Shown here: positions 1 through 4,919 of the stretch, piece by piece | Numbering within the stretch: the first letter of the stretch is position 1 | Layout of the letters: every line of letters starts with the position of its first letter | DNA from: Chlamydiota bacterium | GTDB lineage: Bacteria > Chlamydiota > Chlamydiia > Chlamydiales > SM23-39 | Length of the DNA: 6,777 nt | Direction of reading: 5' to 3' | Assembly: GCA_027459365.1 (NCBI GenBank) | Contig: DAIDIM010000052.1 | Coordinates: forward strand, 1-6,777 | The notes under the pieces: model-generated | Told to the model about the DNA's origin: nothing | The model's input: the letters and a program-made list of their open reading frames with translations, nothing else | Database searches by the model: none | Position numbers and translations under genes: made by a program

Positions 1-59
1 TATTATTTTTTTACTCGTCAATAGGGACGTTGCTGCTATTAACTCGCAAAAAAATAATA
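1..59. repeat. AT-rich inverted repeat at the left edge
   Basis: The first 12 bases (TATTATTTTTTT, 1-12) are perfectly complementary to 48-59 (AAAAAAATAATA). Inside the arms AATAG (20-24) and CTATT (36-40) can also pair. The U-rich end could terminate transcription entering from either side, but the loop is long and GC-poor, so this may only be an AT-rich coincidence. No convincing gene lies in 1-317; the rest of that stretch holds the repeat and promoter listed separately. Confidence 0.3.
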
Positions 60-157
60 AAATCATCGGACGCCTCCCTCGGATCTGCCTTTCAAAAAAT
101 GACATAAGTCGAGCTAATATCAAGTCAACAAATGATTTTCAAACACTCTTTGCAATG

Positions 158-217
158 TATACTGCGGCGCTTTGACGCGGTGAAAACGCAAAAATTCAAC
201 TCCCCTCAGTATATATC
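158..217 (+). repeat. Intergenic palindromic repeat, copy A (left arm largely deleted)
   Basis: Positions 167-212 align without gaps to 4172-4217, with 38 of 46 bases identical; key shared words are GCGCTTTG, CGCG, AAAAC, CAAAA and CAGTAT. The left flank TATACTGCG (158-166) matches TATATTGCG at the left end of the 4147-4217 copy. In between, copy A lacks about 20 bases, most of the left palindrome arm. It sits about 100 bp upstream of the secreted-protein gene and points toward it. The 111-128 word GAGCTAATATCAAGTCAA just upstream recurs with one mismatch at 2615-2632. Confidence 0.7.
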
Positions 218-221
218 CTTT

Positions 222-251
222 TTACTCATGTATTAAATAAATCAATATAAT
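222..251 (+). promoter_or_regulatory. Candidate promoter of the 318-1127 gene
   Basis: A consensus -10 hexamer TATAAT (246-251) is preceded 18 bp upstream by a weak -35, TTACTC (222-227). Transcription would start near 258, giving a leader of about 60 nt. The leader contains the 10-bp palindrome AAACTAGTTT (275-284), a possible operator. The -10 is good but the -35 is poor and the region is very AT-rich, so the call is tentative. Confidence 0.35.
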
Positions 252-317
252 TTCATATTACTTCAGTTTATGTTAAACTAGTTTCGAAAATAACGTAAAT
301 TTTATTTGAGGGGTTTT

Positions 318-1127
318 ATGAAAAAAACAATCAGTATAGCAATCGCTGCAATGCTTTGTATGTCAGGCGCTTTTGCTGTAGAAGGCAATCGCCCAAATTC
401 GTCTGAGCAAGTTGAATATATCCAATTAGGCGCTGAACAAATCGCTCAAATCCGGAAAGATTATATTGCCGGTCGTTATAACAATTTTTTGAGAAAGATG
501 GATCATTCGTATGATGAAGCAATCGATAAGGAGCAGATTCTGGGCCTTGGAAAAATGAGGCGGGGAGCAATCGACCTGAACAATTGGCATGAAGGGGTAA
601 ATAAGATCAAGGAAGAGACGAATCGAGAATTGATTCAAGCCGTTATGGGCAGCGATGATCGCTTTTCAACAAAAGTGCGAAATGTGGCGACATCTGATGG
701 GCTTGAAAATCTGTTCGTTGTCTATCGCCAAATGCAGCCGGGTACTGGCAAAAATGCCGATGAAAATGCCCTCATCGCAATCGATCTCGAGTATGAATAT
801 AAAGCCATTCATTTGGATCAGCCCAAAACCGATATCTCAAAAGATCTGAATATTCAAGATCTTCACTACGCCTTAAAAATGGAGCAAATGGATAAAATAT
901 TGCTAGCAACGCAATCTTTCGTTGATGCAGAGCTTAAAAATGCAATTCATCAATTTGCTAAAGATCTCGATGCAAGACTTGCTAGACACATCGATTTATT
1001 GGATCTTCGTAAGCTAACACTTGAAAAAAACACCGATCCAGTAAAAATTAGAGTGGCAACAATCATGCAGTCACACTATGAAAAAATCCAGGAGCTTGCA
1101 AGAAGTTATCTTGCCTCCAATCGTTAA
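318..1127 (+). CDS. Secreted hypothetical protein with Sec signal peptide
   Basis: This encodes a 269-residue protein of a family I do not recognise. The start is the ATG at 318, because GAGGGG (308-313) sits 4 nt upstream as a strong ribosome binding site; an in-frame TTG at 306 precedes it and is less likely. Residues 1-20 form a classic signal peptide: MKK, a hydrophobic core, then AFA before Val21. The only cysteine (14) is inside the hydrophobic core and is not a lipobox, so signal peptidase I processing to a periplasmic or exported protein is inferred. The mature part is highly charged and predicted by eye to be mostly helical, with no membrane segment and no cysteines. It stands alone on its strand and overlaps the convergent exporter gene by 4 bp. 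It could be a periplasmic protein or an exported host-interaction factor; nothing in the sequence decides. Confidence 0.85.
   Translation: MKKTISIAIAAMLCMSGAFAVEGNRPNSSEQVEYIQLGAEQIAQIRKDYIAGRYNNFLRKMDHSYDEAIDKEQILGLGKMRRGAIDLNNWHEGVNKIKEETNRELIQAVMGSDDRFSTKVRNVATSDGLENLFVVYRQMQPGTGKNADENALIAIDLEYEYKAIHLDQPKTDISKDLNIQDLHYALKMEQMDKILLATQSFVDAELKNAIHQFAKDLDARLARHIDLLDLRKLTLEKNTDPVKIRVATIMQSHYEKIQELARSYLASNR
1081..1118 (-). terminator. Probable intrinsic terminator of the MFS gene, inside the convergent gene
   Basis: Read on the minus strand just after the exporter stop, GGAG plus GCAAGA (1118-1109) pairs with TCTTGC (1103-1098) and, across a 3-nt bulge, CTCC (1094-1091). The loop is 5 nt and the stem 10 bp. 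The sequence TGGATTTTTT (1090-1081) follows, so a U-run begins 4 nt after the stem. The structure lies in the last codons of the 318-1127 gene. The bulge and the offset U-run make it imperfect. Confidence 0.45.
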
Positions 1128-2533
1128 TCCCACCCTTCTCCCGGAAATTCTGGAAGATTGTGCTTTGATTTTCGATGATAGAAAATAAGTGTAAGCATAA
1201 ATGCGATTGTCATAAGAGCTGCCATCGCAAAATGGATAAAGGAAAAGCTATCAATACTGGCTATTCGCGCAGTTGCATGTTTAGCAAGTGCATGATTTGC
1301 AACAATTGACATCCCAAATCCGATCATCGCAATGCCCATAGTTCCTGAAAAAGTGCGGATTGTCGAAATCATTCCAAGACCAATTCCCAGTTTTGAAGGG
1401 GGAAGCGATTTCATCGCGGTCGTATACGATGGATTGAATATGAATGAGATACCAATTCCGAAGAGAATCAGGGAAGCAACGAGAGGGACAATTGCTGGAG
1501 TGCTTTCAAGACCTAGCCATATGCACGAAGCAATCACAAAAATATAGCCTAAAGATGTGGGAATTTTAGGGCCAAAGCGATCCGATAAGAAACCGCCTAC
1601 CACTGGCATGAAAAAAAGACCAAGTCCTGATGAAAATGTGATTAAGCCTGCTTGCGATGGCGAATAACCAAGTGTTGTTTGAAAATACATTGCACGAAAC
1701 ATTCCAAGCATTAAAGTAAAGTTTGTGAGTGCGATGCTAATATTAATAGCTTTAAATGTGTGATTTTTAAATAAAGAGAGATCGAGAAAGGGATGGGGAG
1801 ATTTTTTTTCTTTTTTCAAGAGGAAATAAAGGGAAACAATAGTAGTGATGATGCTGCCTATAGTTGCAATTGAAAAAATATTCCATCCTCTTCCATCCAT
1901 GAAAAGAATAGTAGCGCTTGTTGCAAAAATCATAAAAAGAATGGTTGCAGAATAGTCGATTTTTGTTTTTTGCTTTGGAGTTTGGGGTAGAAAAAAAAAT
2001 GAAATGACGATTGAAAAAAGGGCAAGCGGCCAATTGATCCAGAAAATCCAATGCCAAGATAATTCCTCAGTGAGATATCCCCCAATCAAGGGACCTGAAA
2101 TTCCAAAAAGAGAGGCAACGCTCGTGCTCAATCCGACAATTTTTCCTCTAGATTTCCCCGGAAAAACAAAAGCAATCAAGGACTGTAGCGATGGGATGAC
2201 AAAAGCAGCCCCAATTCCTTGAAAAGCGCGAGCTGCGATCAGCATATCGATATGTACACTCAATCCGCAGAGGATGGAGGCAGTGGCAAAAAGAAAAATG
2301 CCTAATATAAAAGTAAATCGATGGCCAAAGCGATCTGCGATTTTACCTCCGATAATCGAAAATAAAGTGGTGAATAACAGATAGCTATTGATTGTCCATT
2401 CTGCCTGTAGATCGCTTGCAGCAAGACTTTTCCGAATCGTAGGTAAAGCAACAGGGAGAATCGATTGATCTGCAAAAATCATTGCTTGCGCTGGAATGAT
2501 TGCCACAAGGCTCAAAATTTTTCGAAAGTCCAT
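1124..2533 (-). CDS. MFS drug:H+ antiporter, DHA2 (14-TM, EmrB/QacA-like) family
   Basis: This 469-residue inner-membrane transporter probably exports drugs or other small hydrophobic molecules by proton antiport. Family signatures are visible in order: Asp22 in the first helix within DQSILPVALP (motif D1-like), motif A GGKIADRFGHR at 62-72, motif B-like ARAFQGIGAA at 101-110, motif C-like GISGPLIGG at 144-152, and the DHA2-type WHWIFWINWPL at 160-170. A second motif-A copy GGFLSDRFGPK lies at 313-323. Length and spacing suit 14 membrane helices, with a charged loop near 239-246. The start ATG at 2533 has only a weak purine-rich site (GAGAAG) directly before it. A hairpin-forming repeat copy lies at 2544-2594 upstream. 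The gene is monocistronic; no MarR/TetR-type regulator or EmrA-like partner is in the window. The substrate cannot be predicted. Confidence 0.9.
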   Translation of the reverse strand: MDFRKILSLVAIIPAQAMIFADQSILPVALPTIRKSLAASDLQAEWTINSYLLFTTLFSIIGGKIADRFGHRFTFILGIFLFATASILCGLSVHIDMLIAARAFQGIGAAFVIPSLQSLIAFVFPGKSRGKIVGLSTSVASLFGISGPLIGGYLTEELSWHWIFWINWPLALFSIVISFFFLPQTPKQKTKIDYSATILFMIFATSATILFMDGRGWNIFSIATIGSIITTIVSLYFLLKKEKKSPHPFLDLSLFKNHTFKAINISIALTNFTLMLGMFRAMYFQTTLGYSPSQAGLITFSSGLGLFFMPVVGGFLSDRFGPKIPTSLGYIFVIASCIWLGLESTPAIVPLVASLILFGIGISFIFNPSYTTAMKSLPPSKLGIGLGMISTIRTFSGTMGIAMIGFGMSIVANHALAKHATARIASIDSFSFIHFAMAALMTIAFMLTLIFYHRKSKHNLPEFPGEGWD

Positions 2534-2543
2534 CTTCTCTGCA

Positions 2544-2594
2544 GATATACTCCTACCGGCCCAAAAATGTGCATTTGGGCCACGTCAAAGCATC
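2544..2594 (-). repeat. Intergenic repeat, copy B, with operator-like palindrome upstream of the MFS gene
   Basis: On the minus strand this reads GCTTTGACG, then a GG-rich and AAA.GCA core, then AGTATATC. It follows copy A (158-217) at nearly the same spacing but is much more diverged, so homology is less certain than between A and the 4147-4217 copy. It contains its own perfect inverted repeat, GGCCCAAA (2558-2565) with TTTGGGCC (2574-2581) around 8 nt. The centre is about 35 bp upstream of the exporter start codon, so it could be an operator or a leader hairpin. Confidence 0.45.
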
Positions 2595-2609
2595 AAAAAT
2601 CGACGATCG

Positions 2610-2646
2610 CAAATGAGCTAATATTAAGTCAATATAAGGTCATTTG
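2610..2646. repeat. Imperfect 16-bp inverted repeat
   Basis: CAAATGAGCTAATATT (2610-2625) and AATATAAGGTCATTTG (2631-2646) are complementary at 14 of 16 positions around the 5-nt spacer AAGTC. It includes the 18-nt word 2615-2632 that recurs with one mismatch at 111-128. It sits about 80 bp upstream of the exporter start. Function unknown; a protein-binding site or a small repeat element are both possible. Confidence 0.5.
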
Positions 2647-2670
2647 TTGTGCCCAGCATGGGCACAACAA
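2644..2670. repeat. Perfect 12-bp hairpin with 3-nt loop
   Basis: TTGTTGTGCCCA (2644-2655) pairs perfectly with TGGGCACAACAA (2659-2670) around GCA. It abuts the poly-A/T side of the terminator at 2669-2701 and shares its last bases with the preceding inverted repeat. On either strand it is not followed by a U-run, so it is probably not itself an intrinsic terminator. It may be a backup transcription or RNA-processing barrier between the tRNA-Leu unit and the exporter gene. Confidence 0.6.
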
Positions 2671-2722
2671 AAAAAAAGAGAAGACGGGGTCTTCTCTTTT
2701 TATTTTGCCCGGGACAGGACTC
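2667..2722 (-). repeat. 56-bp direct repeat, distal copy: terminator plus tRNA-Leu 3'-end remnant
   Basis: These 56 bases are identical to 2855-2910, at an offset of 188 bp. The copy carries the terminator stem and, on the minus strand, the last 17 nt of tRNA-Leu from the 3' part of the T-loop to the discriminator base. Identity stops abruptly at 2722, where the true gene continues into the rest of the T-arm. It is therefore a remnant, not a second tRNA. The arrangement resembles the flanking repeats left by integration at a tRNA 3' end. Confidence 0.85.
2669..2701 (-). terminator. Intrinsic terminator T1 (duplicate)
   Basis: A perfect 13-bp stem, AAAAAGAGAAGAC (2673-2685) with GTCTTCTCTTTTT (2689-2701), has a 3-nt loop. 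On the minus strand it is followed by further Us (nine in a row in total, 2677-2669). On the plus strand it is followed by U-rich TATTTT, so it could act in both directions. It is an exact copy of the tRNA-Leu terminator at 2857-2889. Confidence 0.8.
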
Positions 2723-2854
2723 CTTTCTGGCGGGCGATCGCTAGCGCTCTCGTCCCGTCCCGAAAGCCGGTTCAGACGGTTTTTTCGATGCGAAAAAACA
2801 TCGTCTTTCACTTCTCGTCCTGACGAAAGCAAATAAATTTGCTTTCTTCCCGGG
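2723..2854 (-). other. Hairpin-rich spacer; possible structured small RNA or element remnant
   Basis: There is no plausible protein gene here. Four structures are visible. GAAAGCAAAT (2825-2834) and ATTTGCTTTC (2837-2846) form a perfect 10-bp inverted repeat. TCGTC/GACGA pair around 2815-2826. GACGGTTTTTTCG (2775-2787) pairs with CGAAAAAACATCGTC (2791-2805) except for a 2-nt bulge. GTCCCGTCCC (2752-2761) can pair, with one wobble, to the tRNA remnant GGGACAGGAC (2711-2720). A minus-strand transcript through here would end at terminator T1. A weak minus-strand promoter, TTGTCC (2857-2852) 17 bp from TATTTG (2834-2829), is possible but unconvincing. Confidence 0.35.
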
Positions 2855-2910
2855 ACAAAAAAAAAGAGAAGACGGGGTCTTCTCTTTTTATTTTGCCCGG
2901 GACAGGACTC
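2855..2910 (-). repeat. 56-bp direct repeat, proximal copy (part of tRNA-Leu and its terminator)
   Basis: This is the copy that belongs to the functional tRNA-Leu: it covers the tRNA 3' end (2894-2910) and the terminator at 2857-2889. It is identical over all 56 bases to 2667-2722. The bases just beyond it on the far side, CCCGGG at 2849-2854, repeat the tRNA acceptor end once more, hinting at further rearrangement. Confidence 0.85.
2857..2889 (-). terminator. Intrinsic terminator T2 of the tRNA-Leu (exbBD) unit
   Basis: Stem 2861-2873 pairs perfectly with 2877-2889 (13 bp, loop of 3). On the minus strand it ends in nine Us (2865-2857). It begins 5 nt past the tRNA-Leu discriminator base, the position expected for a tRNA terminator. 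It would also end any exbB-exbD read-through. Confidence 0.85.
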
Positions 2911-2977
2911 GAACCTGCACGACCTTACGATCACCAGAACCTAAATCTGGTGTGTCTACCAATTCCACCACCTGGGC
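2894..2977 (-). tRNA. tRNA-Leu, anticodon UAG (reads CUN codons)
   Basis: The 84-nt cloverleaf starts GCCCAGG and ends CCCGGGC plus discriminator A; CCA is not encoded. The anticodon stem CCAGA/TCTGG encloses TTTAGGT, giving UAG. A long variable arm (class II) and the T-arm GCAGG-TTCGAGT-CCTGT are present. The acceptor stem has one mismatch, A5 opposite C68, because the 3' strand reads CCCGGGC and not CCTGGGC. The mismatched base lies in the 56-bp duplicated sequence. The gene is 33 nt downstream of exbD on the same strand and is followed at once by a strong terminator. Confidence 0.95.
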
Positions 2978-2991
2978 AAGATGATGGTTCG

Positions 2992-3020
2992 ATTTTAAGG
3001 ATTTTAGTCCTTATCTGCAA
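2992..3020 (-). promoter_or_regulatory. Candidate tRNA-Leu promoter overlapping the exbD stop
   Basis: On the minus strand TTGCAG (3020-3015) and TAAAAT (2997-2992) are 17 bp apart. The -10 matches consensus at five of six positions and the -35 at three. A start near 2985 would leave a leader of about 8 nt before the tRNA. The tRNA may also be reached by read-through from exbB-exbD. Confidence 0.4.
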
Positions 3021-3484
3021 TATTCTTCTTTTCCTTCGTAAACTGGATGGGCAGAAAAGCCAAGCTCTTTGACTGCGAAGATCAGGTCGGCAATTTTCTT
3101 CCATGGAGCTTTTTGGTCAATGTGTAAGAGCACTTCTGTCTTGGCCTTATCTTGAGAAAGTGCCCCTATTTGATATTGACGAGAGAGCTCTTTTTGAATG
3201 TCTTGCACACTGTCCATCGTATGTTCTTGAAACTCAGTGACCCACTTATAAGAACCTTGGGCGCTTACAGAGAGATTAATCTGCTGAATATCGCGCTTAG
3301 ATTGGATTGGATGGGCGCCTGTTGCGGGTTTGGCATCGGCTAATTGAATCTCGGTGTCAAAAAGGGCAGTGCGTGAAATGGCAAGTGTTGCAAAAAGAGA
3401 GAGCATGAGAAAGAGAAAATCGATCATGGGGGCGAAATTAAACCCGTGGGTGGGGCGTAGCTCTTCATGTGGAATTAGGTCCAT
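3011..3484 (-). CDS. exbD: ExbD/TolR-family proton-channel protein
   Basis: This 157-residue protein is the partner of the upstream ExbB. In this family ExbD/TolR sits in the inner membrane with ExbB/TolQ and converts proton-motive force into mechanical work on TonB or TolA. A short cytoplasmic N-terminus is followed by a single helix at about 17-38. Asp22 in FAPMIDFLFLML matches the essential membrane aspartate of ExbD/TolR. The periplasmic part ends in a typical fold: VLLHIDQKAPWKKI at 118-131, then an amphipathic helix and ELGFSAHPVYE. The ATG at 3484 follows the exbB stop by 3 nt, indicating one operon. No tonB/tolA, tolB or pal follows; the next gene is tRNA-Leu. ExbD and TolR cannot be told apart from this sequence alone. 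Confidence 0.9.
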   Translation of the reverse strand: MDLIPHEELRPTHGFNFAPMIDFLFLMLSLFATLAISRTALFDTEIQLADAKPATGAHPIQSKRDIQQINLSVSAQGSYKWVTEFQEHTMDSVQDIQKELSRQYQIGALSQDKAKTEVLLHIDQKAPWKKIADLIFAVKELGFSAHPVYEGKEEYCR

Positions 3485-3487
3485 AAT

Positions 3488-4132
3488 TTACTCTGTAAGG
3501 ATGAGGGTGCTTAGGTTCAGTGACTCATTTTCTAAATGGCTCATTGTCTTAATGAGTCGATACTTGAGAGTGGTCGAAAAGAGCATCGCTAAGATAGCAA
3601 CAATAAGGCCAAACACGGTGGTTCCGACGGCAATTCCGAGTCCATCAAAAAGTGTGTTGATACTCTCGACAGAGCGGTTCACATCGTAAAATGCATAAAA
3701 CATTCCAATCACAGTTCCAAGGAGACCAATCATAGGGGCAACGACTGCGATATCATTGAGAAGGGAAAGCCTTTGCCAAAGCGGCGTGGAAATCCGTTTT
3801 CCTTCAGCTTTTATTGCATCGACCATCACTTGGGGTCCGAAATTTCTTGTCTGTATTCCGACATGAATCAGAGATGCCAGGAGGCTGGGCCTTTTTTGGC
3901 AGTAATTCAGGGCTGTGGTGAATTCGCGTGCTTGAAGAATTGCTTTAATATCTTTGCAAAACGTTTGAGGAACGATGTCTTTTGCCCGTATGGTGGCTAG
4001 GCTGTAGATCCAAATGGCAAGCGCCGAAATCGAAAGCAGTGATAAAAATGAGTAAATAAGGGGAGATGAGACAAAGACTTTTTTGAAATCAATCAAGTGC
4101 ATGGATTGCGTTGTAGCAAAGAGTATAAACAT
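3488..4132 (-). CDS. exbB: ExbB/TolQ/MotA-family proton-channel protein
   Basis: This 214-residue inner-membrane protein should form the oligomeric stator that, with ExbD, uses proton flow to energise outer-membrane processes. A first helix lies at about 23-45. A long cytoplasmic region follows, and then the conserved pair: LNDIAVVAPMIGLLGTVIGM at 125-144 (the ExbB/TolQ GLLGTV signature) and GIAVGTTVFGLIVAILAMLF at 166-185. In the second signature the common AIPA is AILA, so the usual helix-kinking proline is absent. The start at 4132 is well supported by GGAGG placed 4 nt upstream. exbB is first in an exbB-exbD operon and diverges from trmB across a 136-bp gap that contains a large palindrome, which would lie in its leader if transcription starts beyond it. 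Confidence 0.9.
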   Translation of the reverse strand: MFILFATTQSMHLIDFKKVFVSSPLIYSFLSLLSISALAIWIYSLATIRAKDIVPQTFCKDIKAILQAREFTTALNYCQKRPSLLASLIHVGIQTRNFGPQVMVDAIKAEGKRISTPLWQRLSLLNDIAVVAPMIGLLGTVIGMFYAFYDVNRSVESINTLFDGLGIAVGTTVFGLIVAILAMLFSTTLKYRLIKTMSHLENESLNLSTLILTE

Positions 4133-4146
4133 AAATCCTCCGGTCC

Positions 4147-4217
4147 TATATTGCGGGGGCGTTGAAATTTAGCGCTTTGTCGCGATCAAAACACAAAATT
4201 TCACCGCCCCGCAGTAT
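4147..4217 (+). repeat. Intergenic palindromic repeat, copy C (most complete)
   Basis: The left arm 4148-4170 and right arm 4196-4217 are near-perfect inverted repeats of about 22 bp; the ends read ATATTGCGGGGGCG and CGCCCCGCAGTAT. The central segment contains GCGCTTTGTCGCG. The 4172-4217 half matches copy A at 38 of 46 positions. It lies in the exbB/trmB divergent gap, about 50 bp upstream of the trmB start. Since neither flanking gene ends here, it is not their terminator. No transposase is nearby; it resembles a non-autonomous (MITE- or REP-like) or regulatory element. Confidence 0.75.
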
Positions 4218-4231
4218 CTTTTAATACCATT

Positions 4232-4261
4232 CTGGCAATCATAATGCTAGTGATTTATACT
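4232..4261 (+). promoter_or_regulatory. Candidate trmB promoter
   Basis: CTGGCA (4232-4237) and TATACT (4256-4261) are 18 bp apart, matching consensus at four and five of six positions. The -10 ends 7 nt before the trmB ATG, so transcription would begin at or within a base or two of the start codon. That agrees with the lack of any purine-rich ribosome binding site before trmB. Confidence 0.4.
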
Positions 4262-4268
4262 TCTTCTC

Positions 4269-4919
4269 ATGAAAAATGGAGATTTAAGAATTCCTTTTGC
4301 ATGGGAAGAGAGGAGGCCTGTTCTCTTGGATTCTTTTCTTTACATTCCGCCACTATATGCAAAACATAATGAATGGCAAAAAGTCTCACTCTTCGTCAAT
4401 ACAAAGCCAATTGTGATCGAGTATTGCAGTGGAAACGGGGAGTGGATTTGTAACATGGCAAAAGAAGAGAAAGATCTGAATTGGATTGCGGTCGAAAAAC
4501 GATTTGACCGATCCAAAAAAATTTGGGCCCGTCTAAAGCGCGAACAAATTCCAAACCTCATTGTTGTAAACGGTGAAGCTCTTACGTTTTCAAAGTTTTA
4601 TATCCTTGAAAGGAGCGTCTCTAAAATCTATGTGAATTTCCCAGATCCTTGGCCAAAGCTTCGACATGCAAAACATCGACTCATTCGATCTGAATTTTTA
4701 GACGAATTAGAAAAAATCCTTCTCCCAAAGGCCCAAGCAACTTTTACAACCGATGATCGCAATTATGCTGAGCAAATGCAACAACTCATTGATTGGAAAA
4801 AGCTCAATGTAACAACCGACGTATCCAATTTTGGATCTTCATATTTTTTAGATCTCTGGGAAGAAAAAGGGCGAACGATTTATAAACTGGAATATGAATA
4901 TGTTGACAATAGCATGTAG
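4269..4919 (+). CDS. trmB: tRNA (guanine-N7-)-methyltransferase TrmB
   Basis: The enzyme transfers a methyl group from S-adenosylmethionine to N7 of G46 in the variable loop of many tRNAs. Its 216 residues are somewhat shorter than the E. coli enzyme. The SAM-binding motif is IEYCSGNGEW at 50-59. The acidic residue of the next strand is Glu76 in NWIAVEKRFD. The hallmark VNFPDPWPKLRHAKHRL at 122-138 supplies catalytic and tRNA-binding residues, including Asp126, His133 and Lys135. TTDDRNYA at 160-167 and the C-terminal W..KGR.IY.LE complete the family pattern. CSGNGEW in place of the usual G.GKG and the NWIAVE.RFDR..KIW stretch are, from memory, chlamydial traits. No Shine-Dalgarno sequence precedes the ATG. 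Its last 26 bp overlap the start of the next gene, implying coupled translation. Confidence 0.95.
   Translation: MKNGDLRIPFAWEERRPVLLDSFLYIPPLYAKHNEWQKVSLFVNTKPIVIEYCSGNGEWICNMAKEEKDLNWIAVEKRFDRSKKIWARLKREQIPNLIVVNGEALTFSKFYILERSVSKIYVNFPDPWPKLRHAKHRLIRSEFLDELEKILLPKAQATFTTDDRNYAEQMQQLIDWKKLNVTTDVSNFGSSYFLDLWEEKGRTIYKLEYEYVDNSM

Noticed and set aside
2..175. Open frame from the left edge (+), about 57 codons, ending TGA at 173-175
   Set aside because: It could be the tail of a truncated gene, but its end overlaps repeat copy A and its start overlaps an inverted repeat. The repeated word at 2615-2632 is interrupted by stops in the same frame. An open stretch this long is not rare by chance.
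2734..2748. GCGATCGC with overlapping CGCTAGCG and AGCGCT palindromes (HIP1-like)
   Set aside because: HIP1 is abundant in cyanobacteria, and a single occurrence in a GC-rich spacer carries no such meaning here.
2465..2836. Plus-strand frame of 123 codons across the exporter start and the repeat region
   Set aside because: It lies antisense to the exporter 5' end and then runs through palindromes and terminators. There is no ribosome binding site or protein-like pattern.
2667..2910. CRISPR-like repeat-spacer-repeat
   Set aside because: There are only two repeat copies, the repeat is a tRNA end plus terminator, and no cas genes are present.
2629..2934. Minus-strand frame of 101 codons through the two terminators and tRNA-Leu
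   Set aside because: It covers a tRNA and two intrinsic terminators and repeats its own sequence because of the 56-bp duplication; not a plausible protein.
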